Below are positions 9,181 to 18,081 of a stretch of DNA of 64,000 nt, piece by piece (the first letter of the stretch is position 1; every line of letters begins with the position of its first letter). The notes beneath the pieces were generated by a model. That model was not told the origin of the DNA, did no database searches, and was given only the letters and a program-made list of their open reading frames with translations. The translations under genes and the position numbers were made by a program. The DNA comes from Fibrella aestuarina BUZ 2 (GTDB lineage Bacteria; Bacteroidota; Bacteroidia; Cytophagales; Spirosomataceae), in the NCBI RefSeq assembly GCF_000331105.1, contig NC_020054.1, positions 5,645,815 through 5,709,814 of the forward strand. Reading direction: 5' to 3'.

Positions 9181-9899
9181 AAGCGTTGAAGTCGCCGTTC
9201 GGCCAGGGCCAGGAACAGCACGGCCAGGCAAACCAGGTAGATGATGTTGCGCGTATCGAGCAGGCCCCGGCCCAACGCGCTGTACTGTTGGTCGAGGCTC
9301 AGGTATTCCAGCCAATAAGCGAGATCGGTAGTGCCAAACAGGGTGCTCAGCGTGCTCAGACCGGCGTAGAGCAGCAGGCAGGCCAACGCCCCCACCACAA
9401 ACGCCACGACCTGATTGTCGTTAAGCGACGAAGCCCACAGCCCCACCGCGACAAATACACCAGCCAACAGCAACAGGCCGACATACGACCCTGCCACCAC
9501 GGCCATGTCGATGGAACCGACCGGGTTGCCGAGCTGATAAAGCGAGTAGGCATACAACAGTGTGGGAGCGATCGTGAGAGCGACCAGCAGCCAGTTGGCG
9601 CCAAATTTACCCAGTACAATGCCCCACCGGCCTACGGGTTTGGTCAGTAGCCATTCGAGCGTACCGGCCCGCCGTTCATCGGCGATGGAGCGCATGGTAA
9701 TGGCCGGTGCCAGAAACACCAGTACGTAGGGCGTCAGCACAAAAAACTGCCCCAGATCGGCGTATCCGTAGTCGAGCAGGTTGGTTTGCGGGAATACCCA
9801 CAGCAGCAGCCCCACCACCGTCAGGAACGTACCCATGATGATGTAGGCGATCGCCGACCCAAAAAATTGATTGATTTCTTTCCGGAAAATAGCTACCAC
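9177..9899 (-). CDS. gldF: Gliding-motility ABC transporter permease GldF
   Basis: A 240-residue ABC-2 type permease with six membrane helices. It shows features I associate with the GldF family: KEINQFF near the amino end, WVFPQTNLLDYGYADL, APAITMRSIADERRAGTLEWLLTKP and YQLGNPVGSID. GldF works with the ATPase GldA and with GldG in the gliding/type IX secretion context of Bacteroidota. The start is taken as GTG at 9899, one base after the stop of the upstream DUF4199 gene; starting at the ATG at 9947 would overlap that gene by 47 nt and add a non-hydrophobic lead. The gene ends with a GTGA overlap into a vanZ-like gene and not into gldG. The assignment is by recall of the family; a generic ABC-2 permease is the alternative. 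Confidence 0.78.
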   Translation of the reverse strand: MVAIFRKEINQFFGSAIAYIIMGTFLTVVGLLLWVFPQTNLLDYGYADLGQFFVLTPYVLVFLAPAITMRSIADERRAGTLEWLLTKPVGRWGIVLGKFGANWLLVALTIAPTLLYAYSLYQLGNPVGSIDMAVVAGSYVGLLLLAGVFVAVGLWASSLNDNQVVAFVVGALACLLLYAGLSTLSTLFGTTDLAYWLEYLSLDQQYSALGRGLLDTRNIIYLVCLAVLFLALAERRLQRL

Positions 9900-9900
9900 A

Positions 9901-10449
9901 TCAATCAAACGGATTGTCTTTACGGCGGCGCATAAAGAGCGACACAATTAATGTTACGATGGTGCCGGCAAACGTCCACCAGAGTATGCTGAGCAGGAAC
10001 GCCCCACCCGATGCCCCTTTCTTACGCTGCTGCGCTTCCAGCTCGCCCATCTGATCGTCGAACTTATCGAGTGCCTCGTCGGGAACACCCTGTGCTTCCA
10101 TGAAGTCACGGGTTTGCTGCAAGGTCTTCGCGATGAGGTTCGGGTCGATAAACGCCTGATAAAATTGGGCGAAGGTGGTGTCGAGCAGGCCCATAATGGT
10201 GAACATCAGCGACCCCAGCCCAACGGCCTCACCAACCGACATATAGCCTTTGTTGAGGCTGCGGAATTCGCGCAGTGCCAGTACCAGCCCCGTCACGATG
10301 ATAATGCCGTTGAGCACGCCGAAGAGGGTGCCCCCCATGCCGGAGTAGTAGCCCAGCGCGTAGCGGATGGTCGTAACCAGAATTTCAACGAGGCCAACGA
10401 GGCCACCCCATTTCAGGGCTAAGCGGGCGGTAGAGGGTTTTTCTTCCAT
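9901..10449 (-). CDS. DUF4199 membrane protein (first of pair)
   Basis: A 182-residue protein with four hydrophobic segments: LALKWGGLVGLVEILVTTIRYALGYY, a GVLNGIIIVTGLVLAL helix, GSLMFTIMGLLDTTFAQFYQ, and a carboxyl helix ending in a basic tail RRRKDN. An intervening acidic, Gln-rich helical stretch covers residues 110-145. This is the DUF4199 layout common in Bacteroidota, with no known function. Its ATG overlaps the stop of the upstream DUF4199 paralogue by one base (TAATG), and gldF starts one base after its own stop, so the three genes are tightly coupled. Confidence 0.75.
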   Translation of the reverse strand: MEEKPSTARLALKWGGLVGLVEILVTTIRYALGYYSGMGGTLFGVLNGIIIVTGLVLALREFRSLNKGYMSVGEAVGLGSLMFTIMGLLDTTFAQFYQAFIDPNLIAKTLQQTRDFMEAQGVPDEALDKFDDQMGELEAQQRKKGASGGAFLLSILWWTFAGTIVTLIVSLFMRRRKDNPFD

Positions 10450-10994
10450 TAGTCCAATGCACTATAATCCTGCTTGCGAAATACCAGCGAAATAATCAGA
10501 ATGGGCAGAATACCCAGCAGTGTTTTTTTGCCCAACATACTGAGTGGCAGCACGTCGGGCGTGGTGGCGGCCGTCTGCGCCAGTTGGGCTTTGTAGGCCT
10601 CTTCACCAAACGTTTTCACGTAGTTGGCTTTGTCATGCAGTTGAAACTGCGTCAGCTCGTTGATGTAGCGCGTAAACTCCGACGGATCAACCCAGGTTAC
10701 GAAGGCGTAGATGAGCCAGCCCGCCACCAGTGCCGCCACCGTGTTGACCACGTAGCAGATGGTGAGGCCTTCCCACATGTGCAGCAACCCCTTGCCCACG
10801 TTTCGGCGGTAATACCAGACGGCCGCGATCATCACGATCAGGTGGATGCCAAAGTCGAACGGGTATTTCTCGTAGACGTACAACGCCGTAATGCCCAGCG
10901 TGTGTAGCCCCAGAAACAGCAGGAACGCCGCCAGACCGGCCCCCAGGCCAAACAGCAGCGGGACTCGTAGAAGTGGGTGATTGAAGTAGTTCAT
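10449..10994 (-). CDS. DUF4199 membrane protein (second of pair)
   Basis: A 181-residue membrane protein starting MNYFNHPLLRVPLLFGLG. It resembles its downstream neighbour in length and helix arrangement: a paired amino-terminal helix, a Tyr/Arg-rich cytoplasmic turn (WYYRRNVGKG), a long soluble helix with TQFQLHDKANYVKTFGEEAY, and a carboxyl membrane helix. An in-frame ATG at 11051 would add 19 polar residues and is rejected. It is 72 nt downstream of the dihydroorotase-like gene, so all five genes 12425-8731 could form one operon. Confidence 0.72.
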   Translation of the reverse strand: MNYFNHPLLRVPLLFGLGAGLAAFLLFLGLHTLGITALYVYEKYPFDFGIHLIVMIAAVWYYRRNVGKGLLHMWEGLTICYVVNTVAALVAGWLIYAFVTWVDPSEFTRYINELTQFQLHDKANYVKTFGEEAYKAQLAQTAATTPDVLPLSMLGKKTLLGILPILIISLVFRKQDYSALD

Positions 10995-11066
10995 GGCAGA
11001 AAGCGCTTGGCTGTCGTCTCGAAACCCACCCGCCGGAAGCCGGATAGCCAACGGCAGCCCGGCGCG

Positions 11067-12425
11067 TTACAGGATTGTGGTGATGACCCTACCTGTGAGG
11101 GTCTTGCCCAGGAAGGGTGAATTTTTGGCGGGCGTAATCGGCCTTTCATACGTCCAGGTGGCCGTGGGGTCAAACAGAGTCAGCGTAGCCGGTTGCCCCT
11201 CGGCGATGGAAACGGCTGGTAACCCCAATACCCGGCGCGGCCCCACCGTAAAGCGATCAACCAACGTACCCAGTATGGACGTACCCAGTGTGGATACACC
11301 CGGTATGGACGTACCCGCCGATTCGGGTCGTATGGACGTACCTGACGCTGACTGTTGCTCGTTGGCTTTTGTCAGCAGCGCTACGAAGGCCGTTTCCAGG
11401 CCCGTAATGCCAAACTCCGCCATGTCGAACTCGATGTTCTTGCTTTCCTCGTCGTGGGGGTGGTGGTCCGTCACGATCAGGTCAATGGTACCATCGGCGA
11501 GCCCATCCCAGAGCGCCGCCACGTCCTCGGCCGACCGGAAAGGCGGATTCACCTTCAGGTTGGTGTCGAATCCGGCCAGATCGGCATCGGTGAAAAGGAG
11601 CTGATGGGCCGCGACATCGCAGCTCACGGGTAAGCCCTGCGCTTTAGCCTGCCGTACCAGCGCTACCGATTCGGCCGACGACAGACAGGCAAAATGCAGC
11701 ATCGGCGTCGACGGTCGGGTTGGTTGTCCATCGAGTACGTAGGTCAGCAGCCGTAGGTCGCGGGCAATCAGTATGGCTTCGGCCATGGCGGGCATTCCTT
11801 TCAGGCCCAGCCGGGTGCTTTGCTCGCCTTCGTGCATCTGCCCGTAGCGCGTCAGCAGGGTATCTTCGGGCCGGTTGATCAGCAACCCGCCAAACGGTTG
11901 CAGGTATTGCAGCGTCTTGAGCAGCAGATCGGGGTTTTGCAGCGGGTGGTCGCCATCCGTGAAGGCAATGGCACCGGCCCGGTGCAGGTCGATCATGTCG
12001 GTGAAGTCCTCGCCTTTGGTGCCCTTCGTGATCGCCGCCGTCGGGTGTAGGCGGGCCGGTTGCCCTTCGCCCATCCGCCGCACGTACCCCAGCGTATCTT
12101 TCGAGTCGATAACGGGGTGCGTGTTGGGCAGTAGTACCACGTCGGTAAACCCACCGGCGGCGGCCGCTTTGGCCAGGTCAGTGAGCGTTTCGCGGTGTTC
12201 ATGGCCGGGGTCGTTGGCGGCGGCCCGCCCATCGACCCAACCCGCCGACACGTGCAGATTGGCCCCTTCGATGACCCGCGCCCCGTCGGGAACAGGCATC
12301 GGCGAACCCGATCCGGATGGACTCAACTGCCGGATAAGGCCGTTTTCGAGGTGCAGGTCAACAACCTGATTATTGAGCGGCGAGGCCGCATCGACCACGC
12401 GGGCCGACCGGATGAGCAGGTGCAT
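11067..12425 (-). CDS. Dihydroorotase-like amidohydrolase (PyrC/PyrX type)
   Basis: A 452-residue amidohydrolase-fold protein of the dihydroorotase family of pyrimidine biosynthesis. Recognisable parts are GGFTDVVLLPNTHPVIDSKD, MIDLHRAGAIAFTDGDHP, LHFACLSSAESVALV, CDVAAHQLLFTD and TDHHPHDEESKN. The amino-terminal metal-binding HxH is not there: the equivalent position reads DGRAAANDPG. Many Bacteroidota family members share this lack, so the protein may be a non-catalytic partner or a divergent enzyme. Near residues 360-388 there is an unusual run of GTS-containing pentapeptides encoded by a 15-bp tandem repeat. The start is the ATG before HLLIRSARVVD; an upstream in-frame ATG adds only seven residues. 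Confidence 0.8.
   Translation of the reverse strand: MHLLIRSARVVDAASPLNNQVVDLHLENGLIRQLSPSGSGSPMPVPDGARVIEGANLHVSAGWVDGRAAANDPGHEHRETLTDLAKAAAAGGFTDVVLLPNTHPVIDSKDTLGYVRRMGEGQPARLHPTAAITKGTKGEDFTDMIDLHRAGAIAFTDGDHPLQNPDLLLKTLQYLQPFGGLLINRPEDTLLTRYGQMHEGEQSTRLGLKGMPAMAEAILIARDLRLLTYVLDGQPTRPSTPMLHFACLSSAESVALVRQAKAQGLPVSCDVAAHQLLFTDADLAGFDTNLKVNPPFRSAEDVAALWDGLADGTIDLIVTDHHPHDEESKNIEFDMAEFGITGLETAFVALLTKANEQQSASGTSIRPESAGTSIPGVSTLGTSILGTLVDRFTVGPRRVLGLPAVSIAEGQPATLTLFDPTATWTYERPITPAKNSPFLGKTLTGRVITTIL
11266..11345. repeat. 15-bp tandem repeat carrying the ACGTACC motif inside a gene
   Basis: Three successive 15-base units of the form CGTACCCAGTATGGA begin at 11266, 11281 and 11296 (the third degenerate). 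A fourth, expanded to 27 bases, follows at 11311, and a partial unit starts at 11338. The repeat keeps the reading frame (5 residues per unit). Four of the five unit starts complete an ACGTACC core, which is the octamer family over-represented in the whole window. Confidence 0.85.
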
Positions 12426-12438
12426 AGGCGTAAAAAAA

Positions 12439-12515
12439 ACGTCCAATGTTCAACAGACAAGGCACAACGTGCGACACGCTGCGAACCTTCACCTTGAACG
12501 TTGAACGCTGAACGT
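12439..12515. repeat. Intergenic inverted repeat, GTCCAATGTTCAAC vocabulary
   Basis: The arm ACGTCCAATGTTCAAC (12439-12454) pairs imperfectly (13 of 16) with 12500-12515, across a loop of about 45 nt in the gcvH/dihydroorotase gap. The right side also contains tandem TTGAACG units. The word recurs near 50100 and 52230. Confidence 0.6.
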
Positions 12516-12526
12516 ACTACTAAGTC

Positions 12527-12910
12527 TTATTGACCAACCAGGTCTTTGTATGCCTCGGCCGTCATCAATTCGTCGAGGGCGGTACCTTCGGTTGGCTTCA
12601 TGCGGATGATCCAGCCCCGGCCATACGGATCGGTATTGACCAGTTCGGGGCTTTTTTCGGTTTCGTCGTTGACCTCGAGCACCTCGCCGCTGATGGGCAG
12701 GAACAGGTCCGACACCGTTTTCACGGCTTCAACCGAACCGAAGATCTCGCCTTTTTCGAGCGATTGACCAACCGTCGTAATGTCTACGTACACGATGTCG
12801 CCCAGTTCATGCTGCGCGAAATCGGTAATGCCCACCGTGGCGGTGCCGTCGGCTTCCAGGCGAATCCACTCGTGGTCCTGGGTGTATTTGAGTTCGTCGG
12901 GGAACGTCAT
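12527..12910 (-). CDS. gcvH: Glycine cleavage system H protein
   Basis: A 127-residue lipoyl carrier protein that shuttles the aminomethyl intermediate between the P, T and L proteins of glycine cleavage. The lipoylation site is Lys64 in [12 protein letters not shown], within the family pattern G.VE.VK. Other hallmarks are HEWI near residue 13, [17 protein letters not shown] and a C-terminal [10 protein letters not shown] segment. Length and layout are those of a complete cytosolic H protein. Other gcv genes are not in the window. A TAnnTTTGC element lies just upstream. Confidence 0.95.
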   Translation of the reverse strand: MTFPDELKYTQDHEWIRLEADGTATVGITDFAQHELGDIVYVDITTVGQSLEKGEIFGSVEAVKTVSDLFLPISGEVLEVNDETEKSPELVNTDPYGRGWIIRMKPTEGTALDELMTAEAYKDLVGQ

Positions 12911-12933
12911 TGGTTTCGGTAATTACTGAGCCG

Positions 12934-12941
12934 CAAAAATA
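12934..12941 (-). promoter_or_regulatory. Putative -7 promoter element of gcvH
   Basis: On the minus strand TATTTTTG followed by C matches TAnnTTTGC. It lies 24 nt before the gcvH ATG. No TTG with good spacing is seen upstream. Confidence 0.45.
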
Positions 12942-13075
12942 GGGCTAGAAGTGGTAAGTCCTATCCGAAAAGTCGGATCGATGCAGCCACCCGCCGTATC
13001 TTCGCCCCGTGGCCAATAAACCGGCCTGCCGCCTGCGGGTTCCAACCCGGCGGCGCACCGATTCCAACTCTATTT

Positions 13076-14602
13076 ATGCAACCCGACGTTCAGGTAGCGA
13101 TCATTGGCGCTGGCTTTGCCGGCCTGGGTGCCGCCATCCGGCTTTCGCTGAGTGGGCGCCGTTCCTTTCTTGTCTTCGAACGGGGCAACGACGTAGGGGG
13201 CACCTGGCGCGAGAATACGTACCCCGGCTGTGCCTGCGACGTACCCTCCCACCTCTATTCGTTTTCGTTTGCGCCCAATCCGGCTTGGTCGAAAGCCTAT
13301 TCGCCACAGCCCGAAATTCAGCAATACCTTCGGCACTGCGTCGATCAGTTCAACCTGCGCAGCCAGATTCGCTTCCAGACGGCCATCGTCGATACCCGCT
13401 GGGATGAGGCCACGACCCGCTGGCACCTGACCGATCAGCACGGCAACCAGACCACCGCGCGCGTAGTGGTGGCCGCCACCGGCCCCTTCACCCGCCCCAG
13501 CGTGCCGAAGCTGCCCGGCCTCGATACGTTTGCAGGCGCTGTTTTTCACTCGGCCCGCTGGAACCACGACTACGACCTTCGGGGCAAACGCGTAGCCGTG
13601 ATTGGCACGGGCGCCAGCGCCATCCAGATCGTGCCCGCCCTGGCCCCGCTGGTGGCGCAGCTCACGGTTTTTCAGCGCACGCCTCCGTATGTGATGCCCC
13701 GCAATAACCGAACGTACCCAGCCTGGCAACAACGGCTCTACCGCGCGCTGCCCCTGGCGCAGCAACTGCATCGCAGCCTGCTTTACTGGATCAACGAAGC
13801 CGGTGGGCTGGCTTTTATGGGTAATGCATTATTGAATAAACTGGCGACCGGACAGGCCCGCAGGCACCTCGAAGCCCAGGTTAGCGACCCCGAACTACGC
13901 CGCCGCCTGTGGCCCACCTACACGCTCGGCTGCAAACGCGTGCTGGTGTCCGACGACTATTACCCTGCACTCACGCGCCCTAACGTGACGCTGGTGACCG
14001 ACCCCATCGACACTGTTACGCCCACGGGTATCCGCACCACCGGCGCGGCCGGCCCGGCTGCCGAACAACCATTCGACGCCTTAATTTTTAGTACGGGTTT
14101 TCAGGTTGCCGACGTGCCCGTCGTTCAGCTCCCCAACGGCCGCACGGCGTTCTCATTCACCGGCCGAAACGGGCGCGACCTGCTGACCGAATGGGCCCAA
14201 ACCGGCCCACAGGCACTGTATGGCATGACGGCATCGGGTTTTCCGAATCTGTTGTTTCTGCTGGGGCCCAACACCGGTTTGGGGCATACGTCGGTGATTC
14301 ACATGATTGAGTCGCAGCTCAATTACCTGCTCAGTTACCTGCATACCCTCGAGCAGGCGGGCGACGATGCCTTTCTCGACGTAAAACCCGATCGCCAACG
14401 TACCCACAACGACGCGCTTCAGCAGCAAATGACGGGCACGGTCTGGGCGTCGGGATGCCAGAGCTGGTACATGGATGCCCAGGGCCGGAACACCACCCTT
14501 TGGCCCGCCCTGACGGTCACCTACCGCCAACGTACCCGGCGCGTTACGCTGGCCGATTACGTGATCGAACAGGCTGCGCCAGCCGTGAGCCAGGTGGTTT
14601 GA
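13076..14602 (+). CDS. FAD-dependent Baeyer-Villiger-type monooxygenase
   Basis: A 508-residue class B flavoprotein monooxygenase using FAD and NADPH. The FAD-binding Rossmann motif GAGFAG is at residues 11-16, with ERGNDVGGTWRENTYPGCACDVPSHLYSFSF characteristic of BVMO/FMO enzymes. The family fingerprint appears as FAGAVFHSARWNHD before the second Rossmann site VIGTGASAIQ. A later SVIHMIESQLNYLL segment is also typical. It may oxidise ketones or other lipophilic substrates; the natural substrate is not deducible. The start is the ATG next to QPDVQVAIIGAG. It converges with the SNF2 gene, with only 14 nt between the stops and no obvious terminator. Confidence 0.87.
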   Translation: MQPDVQVAIIGAGFAGLGAAIRLSLSGRRSFLVFERGNDVGGTWRENTYPGCACDVPSHLYSFSFAPNPAWSKAYSPQPEIQQYLRHCVDQFNLRSQIRFQTAIVDTRWDEATTRWHLTDQHGNQTTARVVVAATGPFTRPSVPKLPGLDTFAGAVFHSARWNHDYDLRGKRVAVIGTGASAIQIVPALAPLVAQLTVFQRTPPYVMPRNNRTYPAWQQRLYRALPLAQQLHRSLLYWINEAGGLAFMGNALLNKLATGQARRHLEAQVSDPELRRRLWPTYTLGCKRVLVSDDYYPALTRPNVTLVTDPIDTVTPTGIRTTGAAGPAAEQPFDALIFSTGFQVADVPVVQLPNGRTAFSFTGRNGRDLLTEWAQTGPQALYGMTASGFPNLLFLLGPNTGLGHTSVIHMIESQLNYLLSYLHTLEQAGDDAFLDVKPDRQRTHNDALQQQMTGTVWASGCQSWYMDAQGRNTTLWPALTVTYRQRTRRVTLADYVIEQAAPAVSQVV

Positions 14603-14616
14603 TCGACCGGGTCTGC

Positions 14617-17600
14617 CTACTCCAGCAGCACCAGCACGTCTTCTTTAGTCAGCGACTTCACGAAGCTCTCTTCGCTCGTGACGAGTTCGCTGGCGAGACG
14701 TTGCTTGTTGCGTTGTAGCGCCAGAATCTTCTCCTCGACGGTGTTCTTCGTAATGAATTTGTAGGTAAACACGGGTTTCTGCTGCCCGATGCGGTGCGCC
14801 CGGTCGACGGCCTGCGCCTCGATGGCGGGGTTCCACCAGGGGTCGAGCAGGAAGACGTAGTCGGCAGCGGTGAGGTTATGCCCCAACCCACCGGCTTTGA
14901 GCGAAATCAGGAAGAGTTGCACCGAATCGTCGGTCTGGAAGCGCGCGACCTGCTCTTGCCGGTCGGTGCTGCCGCCGTCGAGGTAGGCGTAGCGGATCTG
15001 CTTCTCCTTCAGGTACTGTTTCACCACCGCCAGGTGTTTAATAAACTGGCTGAAGATCAGAATCTTGTGCCCTTCACCCAGCGCCGTTTCGAGCCGCATC
15101 CATACGTCCTGCAACTTGCCCGACTCGCCTTTGTAGTCCAGATCGACCAGGCGCGGGTGGTTGGCAATCTGCCGCAGTTTGGTCAGGCCCTGCAACACCA
15201 CCATCTGCGATTTGGCCATGCCGTCGGCTTCGATGCGCTCCAGAATCAGGTTGCGGTAGTATGACTTGGCCTCTTCGTAGGTTTTTTCCTGCTCCGCCGT
15301 CATGTCGCAATACAGTACCGACTCCACTTTGGGCGGCAGATCGGTCGCGACCTGCTTTTTGTTACGGCGCAGCATGAACGGCTTAATCAGGCTGTAGAGC
15401 TTCTGCATTTTCTGCTCGTCGTTGCGTTTTTCGATTGGAACCTGGTAGGTGTTCCGGAAAAACGACTGACTGCCCAACAGACCGGGGTTGATGAACGTCA
15501 TCTGCGTCCAGAGATCCATCGTGCTGTTTTCGAGCGGTGTACCCGTCAGAATGAGCCGGTGCGCCGAATTCAGTTGCATCACCGCCCGAGTAATGTACGA
15601 ATTGGGATTTTTGATCGCCTGCGACTCGTCCATGATCACGTAGTCAAAGCGGTAATTTTTCAGCAGGTCAATGTCGATGCGCACGATGCCATACGACGTC
15701 AGGATCAGGTCATACCCGTCAAACTGGGCGGTATTTTTGTCGCGGTACGTACCCGTGTACACCAGCACGCGCAGGTCGGGCGTAAAGCGGCGGGCTTCCA
15801 GCTCCCAGTTGTAGAGCAGCGACGTGGGCATCACCAGCAACGACGGGCAGTGGTCGGACGACGACTCGTTTTCCTGATTCGCTTCTTTGCGCCCCTGCAA
15901 CATCGCCAGCGTCATCACGGTCTTGCCCAGGCCCATATCGTCGGCCAGACAGCCGCCAAAGTGGTATTGCCGCAGGAAATTCATCCAGTCATAACCGGCT
16001 TTCTGATAGGGCCGCAACGTACCCAGGAAATGGTTGGGCATCGGAAACTCGTCGATCCCCTCAAACTCGCGCAACCCCTCCAGCCGCCGACTGATGACCG
16101 TCTCGGCCAGCGATTCGTTGTCCAGTTCCTGCACCAGCGACAAGTGATGTTTGGGCAGCACCACCCGCTCGCCAAACTGCCCACTGAGGCCCAGTTCGTC
16201 GTTTAGCGTCGAGAGTTCGGTAAAACCCACCAGCTCGGCGTACTTCACGAACCACGCTTCGGGAATCACCGCGATCTCACCGTTGGGCAGCGCAAACTCC
16301 CGTTTGTTGTTCAGGATCAGGTTACGCAGCTTCAGAAACGGAATCTCAAAGTCGCCGAACCGCACCTTGGCGTGAATATCAAACCAGTCGCGGCTTTCGC
16401 GGATGGAGATATCCAGGCTCGAATACCCCAGGAAATAGCGCCGCGTGTCGTCGGCGTTTTGCCGTAGTTGAAAGCCCGAGTCGATAAGCGCCTGCCGGTG
16501 GTCGTTGAGCCAGCTGAACGCCTGGGTTTTGGGCATCGCCAGCCGCCCGTTGCGCAGGTCGAGGCCCTGATCGCGCAGCAGCGAAAACCGTTGGCGTTCG
16601 GCTTTCAGATCGCGCTTGATTTTGTGGAAGACAAACTCGTCGCCGACCTGTTCGAGGCTCACATTGGCCGCGTTGGCGAAGCTATCGAACCGGAACGTGA
16701 AGTCGCCGTACTGAAACGACAGATCGAACACCACCTCCGTGCTACCCGTATCGTCGGCGTCGGCCACGTCGATCTGGTTAAGATCGCCGAACAAGGCCGC
16801 CGACGGCACTGCCTGCTGCGCACCAACCCGCTCCGACAAGGTCAGCACGGGCGAGGGGCTGAGGGCCGCATAGCGGATTTCAAAGCCTTTGGCAAACACA
16901 TCGTACTGCGCAATGAGCGGCACCATAAACCGCTGATAATACTGCGCTTCCATGTTTTTGGGCACCACAATGTGGTTCTTGTTCAGGAAGGGGCGCAGTT
17001 TTTTACCGTCGACCTCCACGCCCGCGTCGCCCTTGCCCAGCCGGGCAAAATGATACAGCTTGTTATTGACCAGCAGCCAGGCGGGTTCGTCGCAAAGAAT
17101 CAGGGCGTTGCGGTGCTGAAACTCAACCCGCTCGGTGGTGGGTTTGCCGGTAGCATCTACCCCAGTCGGGTAGCGGATGATCGGGTAATAATGAGTGGCG
17201 TTGGGGTTACGGTCGAAATGAAAAAAGACACGCGCCGGTTCGGGCATAAACGTCACGGCCTCGCCCACCGGATCGCCATCGTTAGTCATCAGGAAGATCG
17301 TCTTCCCCGCCAGCAGCGGGAAAATCTGGGCTTTGGTGCGCTCTACGTAATCGCAGATCGCGTCCTGCATCACCTTGTCGCCCTTTTGCGGGTCATATAC
17401 TTTCAGAAAGAAATCGACCGCCGACAGTTTTTTGGTATTGAAACGCCGCAGCAGGGTGTCCTGACAGATGTAATCGGTGAGGCGTACCAGTTCAAAATCA
17501 CGTTCGTCGAGACCCGCCGAAAATTCGCGCACGTTTTGGGGCGACAGGCTTTGCGTTTGCAGGGTCAACTCGCCCTTTGCATTCAGATGCACCACAAACG

Positions 17601-17679
17601 CCTCGACCAAAAAGCCAAGGTATTCATGTTCGAGCAGCGAGTAAACGACCTGGAACGGTTCTGACGGTGAGACTTTCAT
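14617..17679 (-). CDS. SNF2 family DEAD/DEAH helicase
   Basis: A 1020-residue ATP-dependent DNA translocase. The carboxyl half holds both RecA lobes: Walker A DDMGLGKT (GLGKT at about 583-587), the Walker B variant VIMDESQAIKN near residue 680, LTGTPLENSTMDLW, and the SNF2 C-lobe FLISLKAGGLGHNLTAADYVFLLDPWWNP with DRAHRIGQ. The amino half (about 550 residues) is the long, poorly conserved region of bacterial SNF2 proteins. Such proteins remodel protein-DNA complexes or RNA polymerase, but the exact role here is unknown. The ATG before KVSPSEPF is preferred; an ATG 30 nt upstream adds a hydrophobic/Cys lead. Confidence 0.9.
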   Translation of the reverse strand: MKVSPSEPFQVVYSLLEHEYLGFLVEAFVVHLNAKGELTLQTQSLSPQNVREFSAGLDERDFELVRLTDYICQDTLLRRFNTKKLSAVDFFLKVYDPQKGDKVMQDAICDYVERTKAQIFPLLAGKTIFLMTNDGDPVGEAVTFMPEPARVFFHFDRNPNATHYYPIIRYPTGVDATGKPTTERVEFQHRNALILCDEPAWLLVNNKLYHFARLGKGDAGVEVDGKKLRPFLNKNHIVVPKNMEAQYYQRFMVPLIAQYDVFAKGFEIRYAALSPSPVLTLSERVGAQQAVPSAALFGDLNQIDVADADDTGSTEVVFDLSFQYGDFTFRFDSFANAANVSLEQVGDEFVFHKIKRDLKAERQRFSLLRDQGLDLRNGRLAMPKTQAFSWLNDHRQALIDSGFQLRQNADDTRRYFLGYSSLDISIRESRDWFDIHAKVRFGDFEIPFLKLRNLILNNKREFALPNGEIAVIPEAWFVKYAELVGFTELSTLNDELGLSGQFGERVVLPKHHLSLVQELDNESLAETVISRRLEGLREFEGIDEFPMPNHFLGTLRPYQKAGYDWMNFLRQYHFGGCLADDMGLGKTVMTLAMLQGRKEANQENESSSDHCPSLLVMPTSLLYNWELEARRFTPDLRVLVYTGTYRDKNTAQFDGYDLILTSYGIVRIDIDLLKNYRFDYVIMDESQAIKNPNSYITRAVMQLNSAHRLILTGTPLENSTMDLWTQMTFINPGLLGSQSFFRNTYQVPIEKRNDEQKMQKLYSLIKPFMLRRNKKQVATDLPPKVESVLYCDMTAEQEKTYEEAKSYYRNLILERIEADGMAKSQMVVLQGLTKLRQIANHPRLVDLDYKGESGKLQDVWMRLETALGEGHKILIFSQFIKHLAVVKQYLKEKQIRYAYLDGGSTDRQEQVARFQTDDSVQLFLISLKAGGLGHNLTAADYVFLLDPWWNPAIEAQAVDRAHRIGQQKPVFTYKFITKNTVEEKILALQRNKQRLASELVTSEESFVKSLTKEDVLVLLE

Positions 17680-18081
17680 ACAAATACATAGAAAGCGATA
17701 CCGAGCCATGGAATTGGCACGGGTAAGGCTATTCGTCTAAAAACGCTGAGTTAGTTAAAGCAACGCTGCGGAGACAGTTCAGTTGGGCACGTACCAGCAT
17801 GAACTCGTATGTGCACATCTTGTAAATTAACTAGTTAATTCCCCAATTCCGCAACGTATACTGAGGTAACGGTGCCAAATATACGACAAGGCCACAGATG
17901 ACCAAGCCCTACTATGTACAGGTGTAGGTAAATCAACTAAGCGCGCTACCTGGTCGATTCGGCAATCTGGTTGAGCAGGGTTCACGTACGTTGCCTACAG
18001 CCTGTCCCAGTGGCTCATAAAAACAGCCGGTTAGCTGTTATTCAGGTAAGGTTCCGTTTTTTTGCAGCAGTTACCCCCATT
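17680..18081. other. Gene-free divergent intergenic region
   Basis: Between the divergent SNF2 and DUF2064 genes. It is AT-rich around 17820-17850 (TTAACTAGTTAA is a 12-base palindrome at 17827-17838) and holds an ACGTACGTTG copy of the iterated motif near 17985. A T-rich GTTTTTTTGC near 18055 resembles a degenerate -7 box for the plus-strand gene. I see no convincing ORF. Confidence 0.5.

Noticed and set aside
16468..17664. A 398-codon plus-strand ORF opposite the SNF2 gene
   Set aside because: It lies wholly within the SNF2 coding region and shows no family-like sequence; same explanation for the ORFs at 18914-19831 (opposite the TonB receptor) and 55052-56011 (opposite the transglycosylase).
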